From assembly GCF_006874705.1 (NCBI RefSeq), contig NZ_CP035382.1, forward strand, positions 4,092,001 through 4,156,000: 64,000 nucleotides of DNA, read 5' to 3'. Positions within the stretch are counted from its first letter, which is position 1. Every line of letters begins with the position of its first letter. The position numbers were made by a program, and so were the translations under genes. Of this stretch, positions 1-9,770 are shown in pieces. Source of the stretch: Leclercia adecarboxylata. Lineage in GTDB: Bacteria; Pseudomonadota; Gammaproteobacteria; Enterobacterales; Enterobacteriaceae. The notes below the pieces were generated by a model that saw only the letters and a program-made list of their open reading frames with translations, was not told the DNA's origin and ran no database searches.

Positions 1-1406
1 CCGACCTGGCCGATGCCACGGCTCTGCTCTTCCGACGCCACCGAGATCTGCTCCATCAGCGCGTTCACCTTATTGACCGAATTGATAATGGCATGGATCA
101 CCTCCCCCGAGCGATTCACCAGCTGAGAACCGTTTTTCACGCTGGAGACCGACTGGGCGATCAGGTTTTCGATATCCTTCGCCGCCACGGCGCTCTTCTG
201 CGCCAGGGTACGGACTTCCGTTGCCACCACCGCAAATCCCCGTCCCTGGGTGCCGGCGCGGGCGGCTTCAACCGCGGCGTTCAACGCCAGAATATTGGTC
301 TGGAAGGCGATGCTGTTAATCACGCTGGTAATATCTTCGATACGCTGGGAGTTAGCGGCGATGGTGTTCATGGTCTCGATCACCTCGCGGGTCACGGCCT
401 CCCCCGTGCGGGCGTTATTCACCGCATCCTGCACCAGCTTCCCGGCCTGATACACATTGTCGGTATTATTGGCGACGGTAGCGCTCAGCTGCTCCATGCT
501 GGCGGCGGTTTCCGTCAGGGCTGACGCCTGCTGCTCGGTACGCGAGGCCAGATCGATGTTGCCGGAGGCAATTTCCTGCGAAGCGTAATTGACGGTACGG
601 CAGGCTTCACGCACCTGAGAGATAGTCTCCAGCAGGGCCAGACGCATCTGCTCCATCGAGCCCATCAGCAGATCGATTTCGTTGTTCGAGCCCGCTTTTT
701 GCGGCACCGCTTCCGTCAGCTGACCGGCAGCGATCTGGCTGCAGTGCGCCCGCGCCAGGTTAATCGGGGCAAAGACAAACCGCTTCATCAGGACGCTCAC
801 GCCGATAATTACCACCACAAACAGCGCAGCAAAGGCGGCAATAATGGTTAAGCCGGAGGCAAAGTGGGATCGCGCATCGTCATTCAGCTGTTTCGCGTAT
901 TTCTGGTGCACGGAGAGCACCTGGTCGAGGACGATTTCGTACTGGCGGTCGAGACGGGAGATCTGCGGGATCAGGGCGTCAAATTTTGCCGCGTCATGCG
1001 CCGAGGCCGCATCAATCAGCGGTGCCAGCCCCTGATTACGGTAGGCGAGCCAGGCGTCGTCGTAGTCTTTCACTAACGGAGCTTCATCCGCCAGACGCGG
1101 CGCGGCATTGAAGGCGGCAAACGCGCCATCGGCCTTGGTCAGCGCCAGCTTCACCGAGTCGAGCTTCTCCGCAAGACCGGCGGTATCTCCGCTCTCCGCC
1201 TGCTTCATGTACTCCATGACCCGCACGCGCAGGGTACGGCTGTGGTTAATGGGATCGATAATGGATAACACCACCTGGATCTCTTTATTCACGTTATCCA
1301 GTGAATCATTGCTTTTAATGGCCAGCCAGACATTGGTTGCGGCACTGGCAACAAAGAAAAACAGCAAAGCGAGCAGAATGGCAAGGGACGACTTTTTCAA
1401 CGACAT
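1..1406 (-). CDS. Methyl-accepting chemotaxis protein (3' end outside window)
   Basis: Membrane chemoreceptor that passes periplasmic ligand binding to the CheA/CheW kinase. Reading leftwards from the ATG at 1406, an N-terminal membrane segment (about residues 7-29) is followed by a helical periplasmic domain to about residue 185, a second membrane segment, a HAMP region and the coiled-coil signalling domain. The highly conserved hairpin tip is visible ([20 protein letters not shown], then GRGFAVVA and EVR.LA). The gene runs off the left edge after about 468 codons, so the last adaptation segment and any C-terminal CheR-docking pentapeptide are not visible. The periplasmic domain looks like the four-helix TarH type, but the ligand cannot be inferred. 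Confidence 0.93.
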   Translation of the reverse strand, partial: MSLKKSSLAILLALLFFFVASAATNVWLAIKSNDSLDNVNKEIQVVLSIIDPINHSRTLRVRVMEYMKQAESGDTAGLAEKLDSVKLALTKADGAFAAFNAAPRLADEAPLVKDYDDAWLAYRNQGLAPLIDAASAHDAAKFDALIPQISRLDRQYEIVLDQVLSVHQKYAKQLNDDARSHFASGLTIIAAFAALFVVVIIGVSVLMKRFVFAPINLARAHCSQIAAGQLTEAVPQKAGSNNEIDLLMGSMEQMRLALLETISQVREACRTVNYASQEIASGNIDLASRTEQQASALTETAASMEQLSATVANNTDNVYQAGKLVQDAVNNARTGEAVTREVIETMNTIAANSQRIEDITSVINSIAFQTNILALNAAVEAARAGTQGRGFAVVATEVRTLAQKSAVAAKDIENLIAQSVSSVKNGSQLVNRSGEVIHAIINSVNKVNALMEQISVASEEQSRGIGQV

Positions 1407-1534
1407 AACTACCTCAGATATAAAACGGTCTGAAGTGTTATCGGCATCCGCCCCTTAATATTGAATTAAAGTTATTTATTTATAAGAATATCAAGAGGGT
1501 CGTTAATCGTTATTTAAATCAGCGAATTGTACGA

Positions 1535-1557
1535 CAGGGCCTTATATTCAGGCCCTG
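1535..1557. terminator. Hairpin between bluF and the chemoreceptor gene
   Basis: CAGGGCC and GGCCCTG form a perfect 7-bp stem with a 9-nt loop, lying downstream of the bluF stop and upstream of the chemoreceptor start. No clear T-run follows on either strand, so its role as a terminator is uncertain. The rest of 1407-1608 is A+T-rich and probably holds the chemoreceptor promoter. Confidence 0.4.
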
Positions 1558-1608
1558 CGATAGATGGAAAATTTTTATCTGTTTAGCAGATGATTATTGG
1601 TGGCGTAT

Positions 1609-2847
1609 TTAATCGTTTAAATATTCAGCGCTGGTAAATTGCGGCCAGTGAATTTCCCCCACGCCGTTTAATTCAGGCCGGGCGAATAAAAATCCCTGAA
1701 AACGCTTGATGCCTGCCGATTCAAGCCAGCACCACTCTTCAATTTTCTCGATGCCCTCAGCCACCAGCGCAATCTCCATGTCGGTACAGCAGCTGATAAT
1801 CGACTTCACAATCGCCTGCTTCGGGCCGCTTAAATGGATATTGCTGACAATTTCGCGATCGATTTTCAGTTTATCCGGCTGGAAACGGGTCAACAGCGAC
1901 AGCCCGGCATAGCCAGAGCCAAAATCGTCAATCGCCAGACCAATCCCCGCCGCCCTCAACTGCTTGATGGCGCTGTTAAACTGGTTAAAGCCGGAGATCA
2001 TTTCGTTTTCAGTGACCTCAATCACCACCTGCTCCGGCTGTAAACCGTGGATAAGGATCTGATCCATCAGATAATCGACGGCGCCGGGCACGTTGACCAG
2101 CGACATCGGCAGCAGGTTGATGGCAATTTTATGGTCACCGATGCCAATTTTCTCGGCCAGCGCAAAAGCGTAGGCCTTGGTCAGCAGATCCACCTCATAC
2201 ACTTTGTCCTGATCGATGGTGTTAAAGAACCGCTCCGGGCTCCCGCCGTCGTTGCTGCGGATCAGCGCTTCCAGCGAGGAGATTTTACCCTCGGTGGGTT
2301 GGACGATCGGCTGCAGGGCAAATTGACAGACCTGGTTATCAATCAGCCCGTTGATGGATTTGCCAAAAGGGGCATGCTCCGGGGCCAGTGTCCACTTCTC
2401 CGGCCGGAAATTTGACCCGCCCAACGCTTTTTTCTGCTGGTTGATAAAAGTCTGAATAAATTTAAATACCCGATCTTCCGCCGCCAGATAATTATCCAGC
2501 TTGCTGTAGCGCAAAACGGAGGAACGCACCGATTTGGACGTCTCGATACGCAGATCGAAGAGCAGCATACCGACGTTCTCGAAGCGCCGACGCGGACCGT
2601 AGTCACGCATCAGCTCCACCACGCTGTCGTGGCGTTTGTCTTCGCGGATCTTAAGGAACAGCGTCTCAATAACCTCTTCAGACCCTTCGAGGATCTGCAG
2701 AAACTCGACACCGTCAAACAGCAAAATGCCCGTGACGTCCAGCGCGGTATTACTGTGTTTGGCCTTTTCAACAAGTGAGAGGAGGGATAAAGATTTACAG
2801 GACGGATTTAACTGGCTTTTGTAAATGAGTGTAGTCAGCACAGCCAT
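1609..2847 (-). CDS. bluF: BLUF-EAL light-regulated c-di-GMP phosphodiesterase (BlrP1-like)
   Basis: Blue-light sensor joined to an EAL domain, 412 aa. The BLUF domain (about 1-100) has the flavin-contacting Tyr9 and Gln51 (FLQILEG). The EAL domain (about 175-400) keeps the residues needed for c-di-GMP hydrolysis: E193-A-L, N244 (NLLP), E277 (IEVTE), D307-D308 (IDDFGSG), K328, E364 (AEGIE) and Q384. E. coli BluF (YcgF) is degenerate at several of these positions and acts by relieving the repressor BluR. Klebsiella BlrP1 keeps them and is an active light-stimulated phosphodiesterase, so this protein is inferred to be enzymatically active. No BluR-like regulator is adjacent. The symbol follows the family; blrP1 would be equally apt. 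Confidence 0.9.
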   Translation of the reverse strand: MAVLTTLIYKSQLNPSCKSLSLLSLVEKAKHSNTALDVTGILLFDGVEFLQILEGSEEVIETLFLKIREDKRHDSVVELMRDYGPRRRFENVGMLLFDLRIETSKSVRSSVLRYSKLDNYLAAEDRVFKFIQTFINQQKKALGGSNFRPEKWTLAPEHAPFGKSINGLIDNQVCQFALQPIVQPTEGKISSLEALIRSNDGGSPERFFNTIDQDKVYEVDLLTKAYAFALAEKIGIGDHKIAINLLPMSLVNVPGAVDYLMDQILIHGLQPEQVVIEVTENEMISGFNQFNSAIKQLRAAGIGLAIDDFGSGYAGLSLLTRFQPDKLKIDREIVSNIHLSGPKQAIVKSIISCCTDMEIALVAEGIEKIEEWCWLESAGIKRFQGFLFARPELNGVGEIHWPQFTSAEYLND

Positions 2848-2994
2848 TGTTCCCGATAGATTGTTAGGCCTTTTAAGCTATTGTGTAACATAAATTACGA
2901 TCGCCGACTAATAGTATTAAAAGGATATATCAGGAAACAGGCGATTCGGCTCAAAAATAATCAACGTGAATGTTTAATTCTGGCGGAGGCGAAT

Positions 2995-3975
2995 GTGAAA
3001 TGTACCTTGCGACTGTTGCTCTGTTTACCGGTATACGCTCTGGCCGCTCCGCTGGTGCCTCCTGCCGGTTTTACCCGCCCGCTGCCCCATACCGCGTCGG
3101 GCGGCTGCGTAGCCCTGCCCGCGCCCTTTACCGCCCCGCTGACGTTGCGCAGTAAATATGAGGGATCGGACAGCGCCCGCGCCACCCTTAATCCGCAGGC
3201 CGAGCAGGCGTTTCGCGCCGCGTCTAAACCCATCGTCGGCTTTGAACGCGGGATCTCGGAGATGGTGTGGCGCTATAAGCAGAGCGGAGATCCGCATACC
3301 CTGCGCTGTATTCTGAATGGTTACGCGACATGGGCCGACGCGGAGGCCTTGCTCTCAGAAGAGACCAGCCACACCGGGCGCGCCATGCGCAAATGGGCGC
3401 TGGCAACGCTTGCCAGCAGCTGGCTGGAGCTGAAGTTTACCCCCGGGACGTCGCTTGCCGGACAGCAGGCCACCGAGCGCTGGCTGGGCCAGCTGGCGGA
3501 TCGGGTGGTACGGGAGTGGGACGGCCTGCCGCTGGAGAGCACCAATAATCACAGCTACTGGGCAGCATGGGCGGTCATGGCCAGCGCCGTGGCGCTCGAC
3601 CGGCGGGATTTATTCACCTGGTCATTAAAAGAGTACCGCATCGCCGCCGGGCAGATTGCCGCCGACGGCACGCTGGCAAACGAACTGCGTCGCCGCGAGC
3701 GGGCGCAGGCCTACCACAATTACGCTCTGCGGCCGCTGGTGATGATCGCCAGTTTTGCCAGAGCCAATCATGTAGATGTCATTCAGGAGAACAAGGGCGC
3801 GCTGGCGCGGCTGGCGGGGTATGTTTTGCGGCAGGACGAGTCTCATCCCGAATGGCTGGAGCCCTGGTGCGCCATGCAGCACTGCACATCAGTGACGCTG
3901 TCACGCCTGGACACCAGCCGTCCGTTGCAGGATCGCCGCCTCGGCGGCAATCTCACACTACTCTATCAGCGTTAA
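2995..3975 (+). CDS. Periplasmic alginate lyase, polysaccharide lyase family 5 (AlgL-like)
   Basis: Predicted mannuronate-specific alginate lyase of 326 aa. The GTG start at 2995 is chosen because GGAGG lies 5 nt upstream and the next residues form a signal peptide (about 1-18); the longer open frame from 2881 adds residues without homology. The early KYEGSD.ARATLN block is typical of AlgL. The catalytic motif NNHSYW is at about 184-189 and YHNYAL at about 240-245. In Pseudomonas AlgL works inside an alginate biosynthesis operon, but no alg genes are present here. It may act on external alginate or a related uronan. Its stop codon overlaps the stop of the convergent SDR gene. Confidence 0.82.
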   Translation: MKCTLRLLLCLPVYALAAPLVPPAGFTRPLPHTASGGCVALPAPFTAPLTLRSKYEGSDSARATLNPQAEQAFRAASKPIVGFERGISEMVWRYKQSGDPHTLRCILNGYATWADAEALLSEETSHTGRAMRKWALATLASSWLELKFTPGTSLAGQQATERWLGQLADRVVREWDGLPLESTNNHSYWAAWAVMASAVALDRRDLFTWSLKEYRIAAGQIAADGTLANELRRRERAQAYHNYALRPLVMIASFARANHVDVIQENKGALARLAGYVLRQDESHPEWLEPWCAMQHCTSVTLSRLDTSRPLQDRRLGGNLTLLYQR

Positions 3976-4721
3976 ATCTGCGCCATCCCGCCATCCACGA
4001 ACAGCTCGGTGGCGTTGATAAAGCTGGCGGCATCGGAAGCGAGAAACGCCACCGCTTTAGCCACCTCTTCCGGTTCGCCAATGCGTCCCAACGGTACCGT
4101 CGACGCTAACGCATCGAACAGCCCCTGGCGCCGATCTTCCGGTACCAGCTCACCCAGCCCCGGGGTTTTAATCGGGCCTGGGCTGACCACGTTGACGCGG
4201 ATCCCGCGCCCCTGTAAATCCAGCGCCCAGGAGCGGGCAAAGTTTCTCACTGCCGCCTTGCTGGCGCTGTAAACGCTGAAGTTGGCGGTGCCTTTAACGG
4301 AGACGGTCGAGCCGGTGAGGATCACCGAGGAACCGGAAACCAGCAGCGGCAGCGCCTTCTGCACAGTGAAGAGCACGCCGCGCACGTTGGTGGCGAAAAT
4401 GCGGTCGAAGTGTTCTTCGGTGATGGCCCCCAGCGGCAGCATATCTCCGCCGCCAGCGTTGGCAAACAGCACGTCCAGCCGCCCGGCCTGTTCAGCGATT
4501 TGCGCATACACCGTATCGAGATCGTCAAGGCGCGAGGCATCGGCGCGAATACCGATCGCCTGCCCGCCCAGGCTGGCGACGGCGTTGTCCAGTTCTGCCT
4601 GACGACGACCGGTGATGTACACCTTCGCCCCCTGAGCGGCCAGCTCTTTTGCCGTTGCCAGACCGATACCGCTGGTACCACCGGTGACGAGTGCGACTTT
4701 ACCTGTTAATGCTGAGTTCAT
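3972..4721 (-). CDS. Short-chain dehydrogenase/reductase (SDR)
   Basis: Classical SDR of 249 aa with an N-terminal Rossmann fold (TGGTSGIG at 13-20), NAG at 88-90, and the catalytic residues Ser138, Tyr151 and Lys155 (YSASK). A C-terminal D-G-G-x-A motif is typical of the FabG-like branch. Arg39-Arg40 after the second beta strand suggest NADP(H) preference. It is divergent from the LysR gene at 4848, an arrangement in which the regulator usually controls the oxidoreductase. The substrate is unknown. The reverse-strand stop TTA at 3972-3974 overlaps the stop of the alginate lyase gene. Confidence 0.88.
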   Translation of the reverse strand: MNSALTGKVALVTGGTSGIGLATAKELAAQGAKVYITGRRQAELDNAVASLGGQAIGIRADASRLDDLDTVYAQIAEQAGRLDVLFANAGGGDMLPLGAITEEHFDRIFATNVRGVLFTVQKALPLLVSGSSVILTGSTVSVKGTANFSVYSASKAAVRNFARSWALDLQGRGIRVNVVSPGPIKTPGLGELVPEDRRQGLFDALASTVPLGRIGEPEEVAKAVAFLASDAASFINATELFVDGGMAQI

Positions 4722-4847
4722 GTGATTTACCTTCTGTGTTGTTGGTGTGGATGCACTCTACCGCTTGCGGGATTAGGGAAAAATCAGCAAAAATGGAAAT
4801 CACTTTTTCCCTACGGGAATAATCCCCCGTTTTGATGGCGCCGCTCT

Positions 4848-5753
4848 ATGGATCAGTTAATGGCAATGCGCGCCTTTACGCGCGTGGTAGAAACCGGCAG
4901 CTTTACCCGGGCGGCAGACTCGCTAAATATGCCCATCGCCACCCTCAGCAAACTGGTAAAAGCGCTGGAGGCGCACCTTGGCGTGCGTTTGTTGCAACGT
5001 ACCACCCGACGGGTAACGCCGACGCCGGAGGGGCAGGACTATTATGAAAAGGCCCGACGGGTGCTGATTGATATCGAAGATATCGACACCTCGTTCAACG
5101 CGGTGAAACAGCAGCCGCAGGGGCATTTACGTATTGATGTGGGGGGCTCGACGGCGCGGGACGTGCTGATCCCGGTGCTGCCGGATTTTATGCGCCGTTA
5201 TCCCGACATCCGCATCGACCTGGGCGTGGCGGACCGGCCGGTGGATTTAATCAGCGGCAATGTGGACTGCGTGATCCGCGGCGGCGCGCTGGGGGACTCT
5301 TCCCTCATTGCCCGGCATATCGGCAATGCAGAGATGGTCACCTGCGCCACGCCGGGCTATCTGAAACAGCACGGGATCCCCGCCTACCCGGAGGAGCTGC
5401 GGAACGGTCATAAGCTGGTGAGCTATCTCTCGCCGGCTAACGGTCGCGCGGTGCCGTTTCGCTTTACGCACGACGATGAGGTTCGCGAAATCAACCTGCG
5501 GCACCATATTGGCGTCAACGAGAGCAACGCGCACCTGGCGGCGGCGGTTGCCGGAATGGGGATCATCCAGACCTTTCGGTATTCGGTAGGGGCGATGCTG
5601 GAGGCAGGCACGCTGGTGGAAATTCTGGTGAAATGGCGGCCGCCGGACTACCCGTTTTACGTGGTATATCCGCAAAACCGGCATGTGACGCAGCGGTTAA
5701 GGGTGTTTATCGCCTGGCTGGCAGAGGTCTTTCCTGAGGCGGTGAAGGGATAG
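4848..5753 (+). CDS. LysR-family transcriptional regulator
   Basis: LysR-type regulator of 301 aa. An N-terminal winged helix-turn-helix (about 1-60, with the pattern F.RVVETGSFTRAADSLN) is followed by the two-lobed effector-binding domain. It is transcribed divergently from the SDR gene across a 126-bp intergenic region, so it most likely regulates that gene and itself. It resembles the many LysR proteins paired with SDR enzymes in enterics. The effector is unknown. A short hairpin follows the stop codon. Confidence 0.88.
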   Translation: MDQLMAMRAFTRVVETGSFTRAADSLNMPIATLSKLVKALEAHLGVRLLQRTTRRVTPTPEGQDYYEKARRVLIDIEDIDTSFNAVKQQPQGHLRIDVGGSTARDVLIPVLPDFMRRYPDIRIDLGVADRPVDLISGNVDCVIRGGALGDSSLIARHIGNAEMVTCATPGYLKQHGIPAYPEELRNGHKLVSYLSPANGRAVPFRFTHDDEVREINLRHHIGVNESNAHLAAAVAGMGIIQTFRYSVGAMLEAGTLVEILVKWRPPDYPFYVVYPQNRHVTQRLRVFIAWLAEVFPEAVKG

Positions 5754-5771
5754 CCGGGCGCAAGGCCCGGC
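5753..5771. terminator. Shared hairpin between convergent lysR and osmC genes
   Basis: GCCGGGC and GCCCGGC form a 7-bp GC-rich stem starting at the last base of the lysR stop codon and just beyond the osmC stop. It resembles half a REP element and could end transcription from both sides, although no T-run is present. Confidence 0.5.
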
Positions 5772-5778
5772 GGAAGGA

Positions 5779-6207
5779 TCAGTTCAGGGTATAGTCGAGG
5801 GTGATTTCAGCTTTCAGCACCTGCGACACCGGACACCCGGCTTTGGCCTTCTGAATGATGCCGTCAAACTGCTGCGGGTCAATGCCCGGCACGGTCACTT
5901 TGCTCTGCAACGCAATTTTGCTGATGGCAAAGCCGCTGTCGGTTTTATCCAGCGACACATCCGCGGTAGTGTCGATGGAATCGGCGGTATAGCCCGCCTC
6001 GCCCAGCATCAATGAAAGCGCCATTGAGAAGCAGGCCGCATGCGCTGCGCCAATCAGCTCTTCCGGGTTGGTGCCCTTTTCCCCTTCGAAGCGGGTATTG
6101 AAGCCGTAAGGTTGCTGATTAAGGACGCCGCTTTCGGTGGAAACTGTCCCTTTACCGCGTTTAATATCGCCAGACCAGTGCGCCGAACCGTGCTTGTGAA
6201 TCGTCAT
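5779..6207 (-). CDS. osmC: OsmC peroxiredoxin
   Basis: Osmotically inducible thiol peroxidase that reduces organic hydroperoxides. The 142-aa product starts at the ATG at 6207, preceded by an AGGAGA ribosome site; the longer frame to 6270 lacks support. The two peroxidatic-pair cysteines C59 and C125 (GCPVSQVL) and Glu50 are in the positions used by E. coli OsmC. It lies beside bdm and sra as in E. coli, so synteny supports orthology. E. coli osmC responds to RpoS, RcsB and osmolarity; similar control is likely but not shown here. Confidence 0.95.
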   Translation of the reverse strand: MTIHKHGSAHWSGDIKRGKGTVSTESGVLNQQPYGFNTRFEGEKGTNPEELIGAAHAACFSMALSLMLGEAGYTADSIDTTADVSLDKTDSGFAISKIALQSKVTVPGIDPQQFDGIIQKAKAGCPVSQVLKAEITLDYTLN

Positions 6208-6352
6208 AAATTGTTCTCCTTTTGGCATACAAGGAGTTAAGTATAGAAGAGAGATCGGGCTTTGCGGCAAAGACGGAACAGTCTCACCCCATTGTGCAAA
6301 TATTCACCCGCTGTCAGCCTGCTATATTTTAATATTTGCTAAGGAGAGAAGA

Positions 6353-6874
6353 ATGAATTTACCCGTCAGAGGCATCGATCACATCGGTATTACCGTACCG
6401 GACATTATTCAGGCCACGCTATTTTTTGAACAGGCGTTTAACGCAAAAGAAATATATCGTTCCGTAGAACCCGGAGACGGTAATATTGATCCCGACGCCC
6501 AGCAAAAGACGTTGCGATTATTCCCGGGTACGGAAGTGCGCGCTATTCGAATGCTGGCCATGCCCCACGGGCCCGGGATTGAGCTGTTCGAAATGCACGG
6601 CCCGGAGCAGCAGTCCCCGGCCAGAGCAAGCGACTTCGGTCTTCAGCACTTTGCCGTCTATGTCGATGATTTTTCACAGGCGATAAAACGCTTTACCGCG
6701 GCGGGTGGCGAGATGTTTACCGAGCCAAAGGCGCTCTCGTTCCCGGCCGAAAAGGGAGAAGGCAACGTCTTTTGCTACGGCAAAACGCCCTGGGGCAGCG
6801 TCATTGAATTGATATCCTGGCCCTCCCCCATGCCTTATGAAAAATACACGCCTCTGCGTCGCTGGAAGCCGTGA
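6353..6874 (+). CDS. VOC-superfamily (glyoxalase/dioxygenase-like) protein
   Basis: Protein of 173 aa with paired beta-alpha-beta-beta-beta modules of the vicinal-oxygen-chelate fold. The first begins with GIDHIGITVPD and the second contains FGLQHFAVYVDD, ending with TPWGSVIELISWP. Candidate metal ligands are His10 near the start, the His of LQHFAVYV, and Glu in VIELIS. The start follows AAGGAGAGAAGA. It is not part of the E. coli osmC-bdm interval and is an insertion relative to that order. Substrate unknown; lactoylglutathione lyase is unlikely from length and motif spacing. Confidence 0.75.
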   Translation: MNLPVRGIDHIGITVPDIIQATLFFEQAFNAKEIYRSVEPGDGNIDPDAQQKTLRLFPGTEVRAIRMLAMPHGPGIELFEMHGPEQQSPARASDFGLQHFAVYVDDFSQAIKRFTAAGGEMFTEPKALSFPAEKGEGNVFCYGKTPWGSVIELISWPSPMPYEKYTPLRRWKP

Positions 6875-7016
6875 TATATCCATGAAAGTGCTGTGATTAT
6901 GATATTTTTATTTCCAGGACGAGTCTTAGACACAGCGCTAAAAAAGTTTGCCATTCTGAATGTGCATTACGTTACTGCGAACCGGAACATTAGACAGAAA
7001 ACGACACGGAGGCACT

Positions 7017-7232
7017 ATGTTTACTTATACTTCAGCAACCACACCATCCGCACAGCCGGAGCTGGTAAATGCAATTGCACAGGGTTTACGCGCAGAACTG
7101 GGCGCTGTCACCGAAGATGACATTTTGATGGAACTCACCAAGTGGGTTGAAGCCTCAGACAATGACATCCTCAGTGACATCTACCAGCAGACCATTAACT
7201 ACGTCGTCAGCGGTCAGCACGCCAGTTTCTGA
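7017..7232 (+). CDS. bdm: Biofilm-dependent modulation protein Bdm
   Basis: Small soluble protein of 71 aa that matches E. coli Bdm closely over its C-terminal two thirds (TEDDILMELTKWVEASDND and ISDIYQQTINYVVSGQH-like end). The ATG at 7017 is preceded by GGAGG. In E. coli, bdm is activated by RcsB and its mRNA is cut by RNase III; the protein affects flagellar gene expression and biofilm phenotype. It is followed by sra as in E. coli. Confidence 0.94.
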   Translation: MFTYTSATTPSAQPELVNAIAQGLRAELGAVTEDDILMELTKWVEASDNDILSDIYQQTINYVVSGQHASF

Positions 7233-7312
7233 AAACCTGCTATGCTGGATCTGCAACCTTAGGGGTTACATTTCGTTCGCCTTATCACTATCAACAGGAA
7301 TGAGGAGTTAAT

Positions 7313-7450
7313 ATGAAATCGAACCGTCAGGCACGCCATATCCTGGGACTGAACTACAAACTCTCGAACCAGCGTAAAGTGGTGATTGAGGGCGACAGCG
7401 AAACGCAGGTCACCCACGCTACCGGCAGAAAACGCCACGAACCTAAGTAA
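7313..7450 (+). CDS. sra: Stationary-phase ribosome-associated protein Sra (S22)
   Basis: A 45-aa highly basic protein beginning [13 protein letters not shown] and ending in a TGRKR-x-EPK-like tail, matching E. coli Sra/RpsV, a 30S-associated protein that accumulates in stationary phase. The ATG at 7313 is preceded by GAGGAG. Gene order bdm-sra-maeA is the same as in E. coli. A strong terminator follows directly. Confidence 0.95.
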   Translation: MKSNRQARHILGLNYKLSNQRKVVIEGDSETQVTHATGRKRHEPK

Positions 7451-7470
7451 GTTCGCTAAAGCATACCTGA

Positions 7471-7500
7471 CACCACCGGCTACTCCGGTGGTGTTTTTGT
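7471..7500 (+). terminator. Rho-independent terminator after sra
   Basis: CACCACCGG and CCGGTGGTG form a 9-bp stem with a short TACT loop, followed by a T-rich tract. It ends the bdm-sra transcript before maeA. Confidence 0.9.
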
Positions 7501-7625
7501 TTGTATGTTGCGGTTTTTAACATTGACCTCCTTTATACTACCCGCCTGACATCCCCTGCGGGCACGACAGCGACAATGATCAACACCAGTGCCAGGGACG
7601 GATTTCCAAAAATTAAGTGAGTAAC

Positions 7626-9323
7626 ATGGACAACAAAGCAACCCGACATCGTTCCCTTTACATCCCTTACGCCGGGCCGGTTCTGCTGGAGTTCCCCCTG
7701 CTGAACAAGGGCAGCGCCTTCAGCATGGAAGAGCGTAGCAACTTTAACCTGCTGGGCCTGCTGCCGGAAGTGGTGGAAACCATCGAAGAACAGGCCGAGC
7801 GTGCGTGGATCCAGTACCAGGGCTTCAAAACCGAAATCGATAAGCACATCTATCTGCGCAATATCCAGGACACCAACGAAACCCTCTTCTATCGCCTGGT
7901 GCAAAACCATCTCGATGAGATGATGCCGGTGATCTACACCCCGACCGTTGGGGCCGCCTGCGAACGCTTCTCCGAAATTTACCGTCGCTCCCGCGGCGTG
8001 TTTATCTCCTATCAGAATCGCCACCAAATGGATGACATTCTGCAGAACGTGTCAAACCACAACATCAAGGTGATTGTGGTGACCGACGGGGAGCGTATTC
8101 TCGGTCTGGGCGACCAGGGGATCGGCGGAATGGGTATCCCGATCGGCAAGCTGTCGCTGTACACCGCCTGCGGCGGCATCAGCCCGGCCTACACCCTGCC
8201 GGTGGTGCTGGATGTCGGCACTAACAACCAGCAACTGCTCAACGACCCGTTGTATATGGGCTGGCGCCATCCGCGCATCACCGACAACGAGTATTACCAG
8301 TTCGTGGATGACTTTATCCAGGCGGTAAAACACCGCTGGCCGGACGTGCTGCTGCAGTTTGAAGACTTCGCCCAGAAAAACGCGATGCCGCTGCTGAACC
8401 GCTATCGCGACGAAATCTGCTCCTTTAACGACGACATTCAGGGCACCGCGGCTGTCACCGTCGGTACCCTGATTGCCGCCAGCCGCGCGGCGGGCAACCA
8501 GTTAAGCTATCAGAAGATCGTCTTCCTCGGCGCCGGTTCCGCCGGATGCGGTATTGCCGAGCAGATCATCGCCCAGACCCAGCGGGAAGGATTAAGCGAA
8601 GAGCTGGCCCGCTCGCGCGTCTTTATGGTGGACCGCTTCGGCCTGCTCACCGACGCCATGCCGAACCTGCTGCCGTTCCAGACCAAGCTGGTGCAAAAGC
8701 GCGAGAACCTGAAAAACTGGGATACCGACAACGAAGTGCTCTCCCTGCTGGACGTAGTACGCAACGTCAAGCCGGATATTCTGATCGGCGTCTCCGGGCA
8801 GACCGGGCTGTTCACCGAAGAGATCATCCGCGAGATGCATAAATACTGCGCTCGCCCCATCGTGATGCCGCTGTCGAACCCGACTTCACGTGTGGAAGCT
8901 ACCCCGCAGGACATCATTGCCTGGACCGAAGGCAATGCGCTGGTTGCCACCGGTAGCCCGTTCTCCCCGGTGGTGTGGAAGGATAAAACCTACCCGATTG
9001 CCCAGTGTAACAACTCCTATATCTTCCCGGGGATCGGCCTCGGGGTGATCGCCTCGGGAGCCTCGCGCATTACCGATGAGATGCTGATGTCCGCCAGCGA
9101 AACCCTGGCCAAGCATTCACCGCTGGTGAACAACGGCGAAGGGCTGGTGCTGCCGGAGCTGAAGGATATTCACGTGGTGTCGAAGGCGATTGCCTTTGCC
9201 GTAGGCAAGATGGCGCAGCAGCAAGGGGTGGCGGTGAAAACGTCTGCCGATGCGTTGCAGCAGGCGATTGATGAGAACTTCTGGCAGCCGGAATACCGCA
9301 GCTACCGCAGAACCTCAATTTAA
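7626..9323 (+). CDS. maeA: NAD-dependent malic enzyme
   Basis: Converts malate and NAD+ to pyruvate, CO2 and NADH, linking the TCA cycle to pyruvate. The 565-aa product is nearly identical in length and sequence to E. coli MaeA (SfcA). Visible features are the malic-enzyme signature ([10 protein letters not shown]) and the Rossmann motif [11 protein letters not shown]. The ATG at 7626 is preferred over an in-frame GTG at 7617 because it gives the family length. It stands alone in the sra-maeA-adhP synteny block, with a terminator 7 bases after the stop. Confidence 0.97.
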   Translation: MDNKATRHRSLYIPYAGPVLLEFPLLNKGSAFSMEERSNFNLLGLLPEVVETIEEQAERAWIQYQGFKTEIDKHIYLRNIQDTNETLFYRLVQNHLDEMMPVIYTPTVGAACERFSEIYRRSRGVFISYQNRHQMDDILQNVSNHNIKVIVVTDGERILGLGDQGIGGMGIPIGKLSLYTACGGISPAYTLPVVLDVGTNNQQLLNDPLYMGWRHPRITDNEYYQFVDDFIQAVKHRWPDVLLQFEDFAQKNAMPLLNRYRDEICSFNDDIQGTAAVTVGTLIAASRAAGNQLSYQKIVFLGAGSAGCGIAEQIIAQTQREGLSEELARSRVFMVDRFGLLTDAMPNLLPFQTKLVQKRENLKNWDTDNEVLSLLDVVRNVKPDILIGVSGQTGLFTEEIIREMHKYCARPIVMPLSNPTSRVEATPQDIIAWTEGNALVATGSPFSPVVWKDKTYPIAQCNNSYIFPGIGLGVIASGASRITDEMLMSASETLAKHSPLVNNGEGLVLPELKDIHVVSKAIAFAVGKMAQQQGVAVKTSADALQQAIDENFWQPEYRSYRRTSI

Positions 9324-9330
9324 AAAGCAA

Positions 9331-9357
9331 AAAGGCAACGTAAGTTGCCTTTTTTTA
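9331..9357 (+). terminator. Rho-independent terminator after maeA
   Basis: AAAGGCAAC and GTTGCCTTT pair around a 4-nt loop and run into a T-tract. It lies between maeA and the convergent yajD and may serve both, since AAAAA precedes the stem. Confidence 0.9.
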
Positions 9358-9369
9358 TGTTGGTACGAT

Positions 9370-9717
9370 CTACTTCTTCTTATTCAGCATCGCCTGTAAA
9401 TCGGCAAACGGATTATAGGTTGCCGCGCCTACGTCTTTTTGCGCGTCCTCACCCGCTACCACGGTAGTGCCGTACAGATCCGCTTCCGTATATTTAGAAT
9501 GCTCGTGATCGTGACAAAACAGACACAACAACTCCCAGTTACTGCCATCTTCCGGGTTATTGGTGTGGTCGTGATCGATATGATGGACCGTTAATTCACG
9601 CAGGTTTGAATAAACAAACTCCCGCGAGCAGCGCCCACATACCCAGGGATAGATTTTAAGTGCTTTTTCGCGATAGCCGCTTTCCAGCCGCGCGTAGTTT
9701 TTGGGGATCAGAGCCAT
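9370..9717 (-). CDS. yajD: HNH nuclease-family protein YajD
   Basis: 115-aa HNH protein almost identical to E. coli YajD. A Cys4 zinc site (C27, C30, C65, C68) frames the beta-beta-alpha-metal core with His45-His46, Asn60 and His69. The ATG at 9717 gives the E. coli length; upstream codons are not conserved. Its cellular role is not established. In E. coli yajD lies in the tsx region near 9-10 min, so its place next to maeA is a rearrangement relative to that genome. It follows the MFS gene by 53 bp on the same strand and may be cotranscribed. Confidence 0.93.
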   Translation of the reverse strand: MALIPKNYARLESGYREKALKIYPWVCGRCSREFVYSNLRELTVHHIDHDHTNNPEDGSNWELLCLFCHDHEHSKYTEADLYGTTVVAGEDAQKDVGAATYNPFADLQAMLNKKK

Positions 9718-9770
9718 TGCTGAGATTACCTGTGACAAAAAACTAATTTTACGCCAGTACGGCCGGGAAT

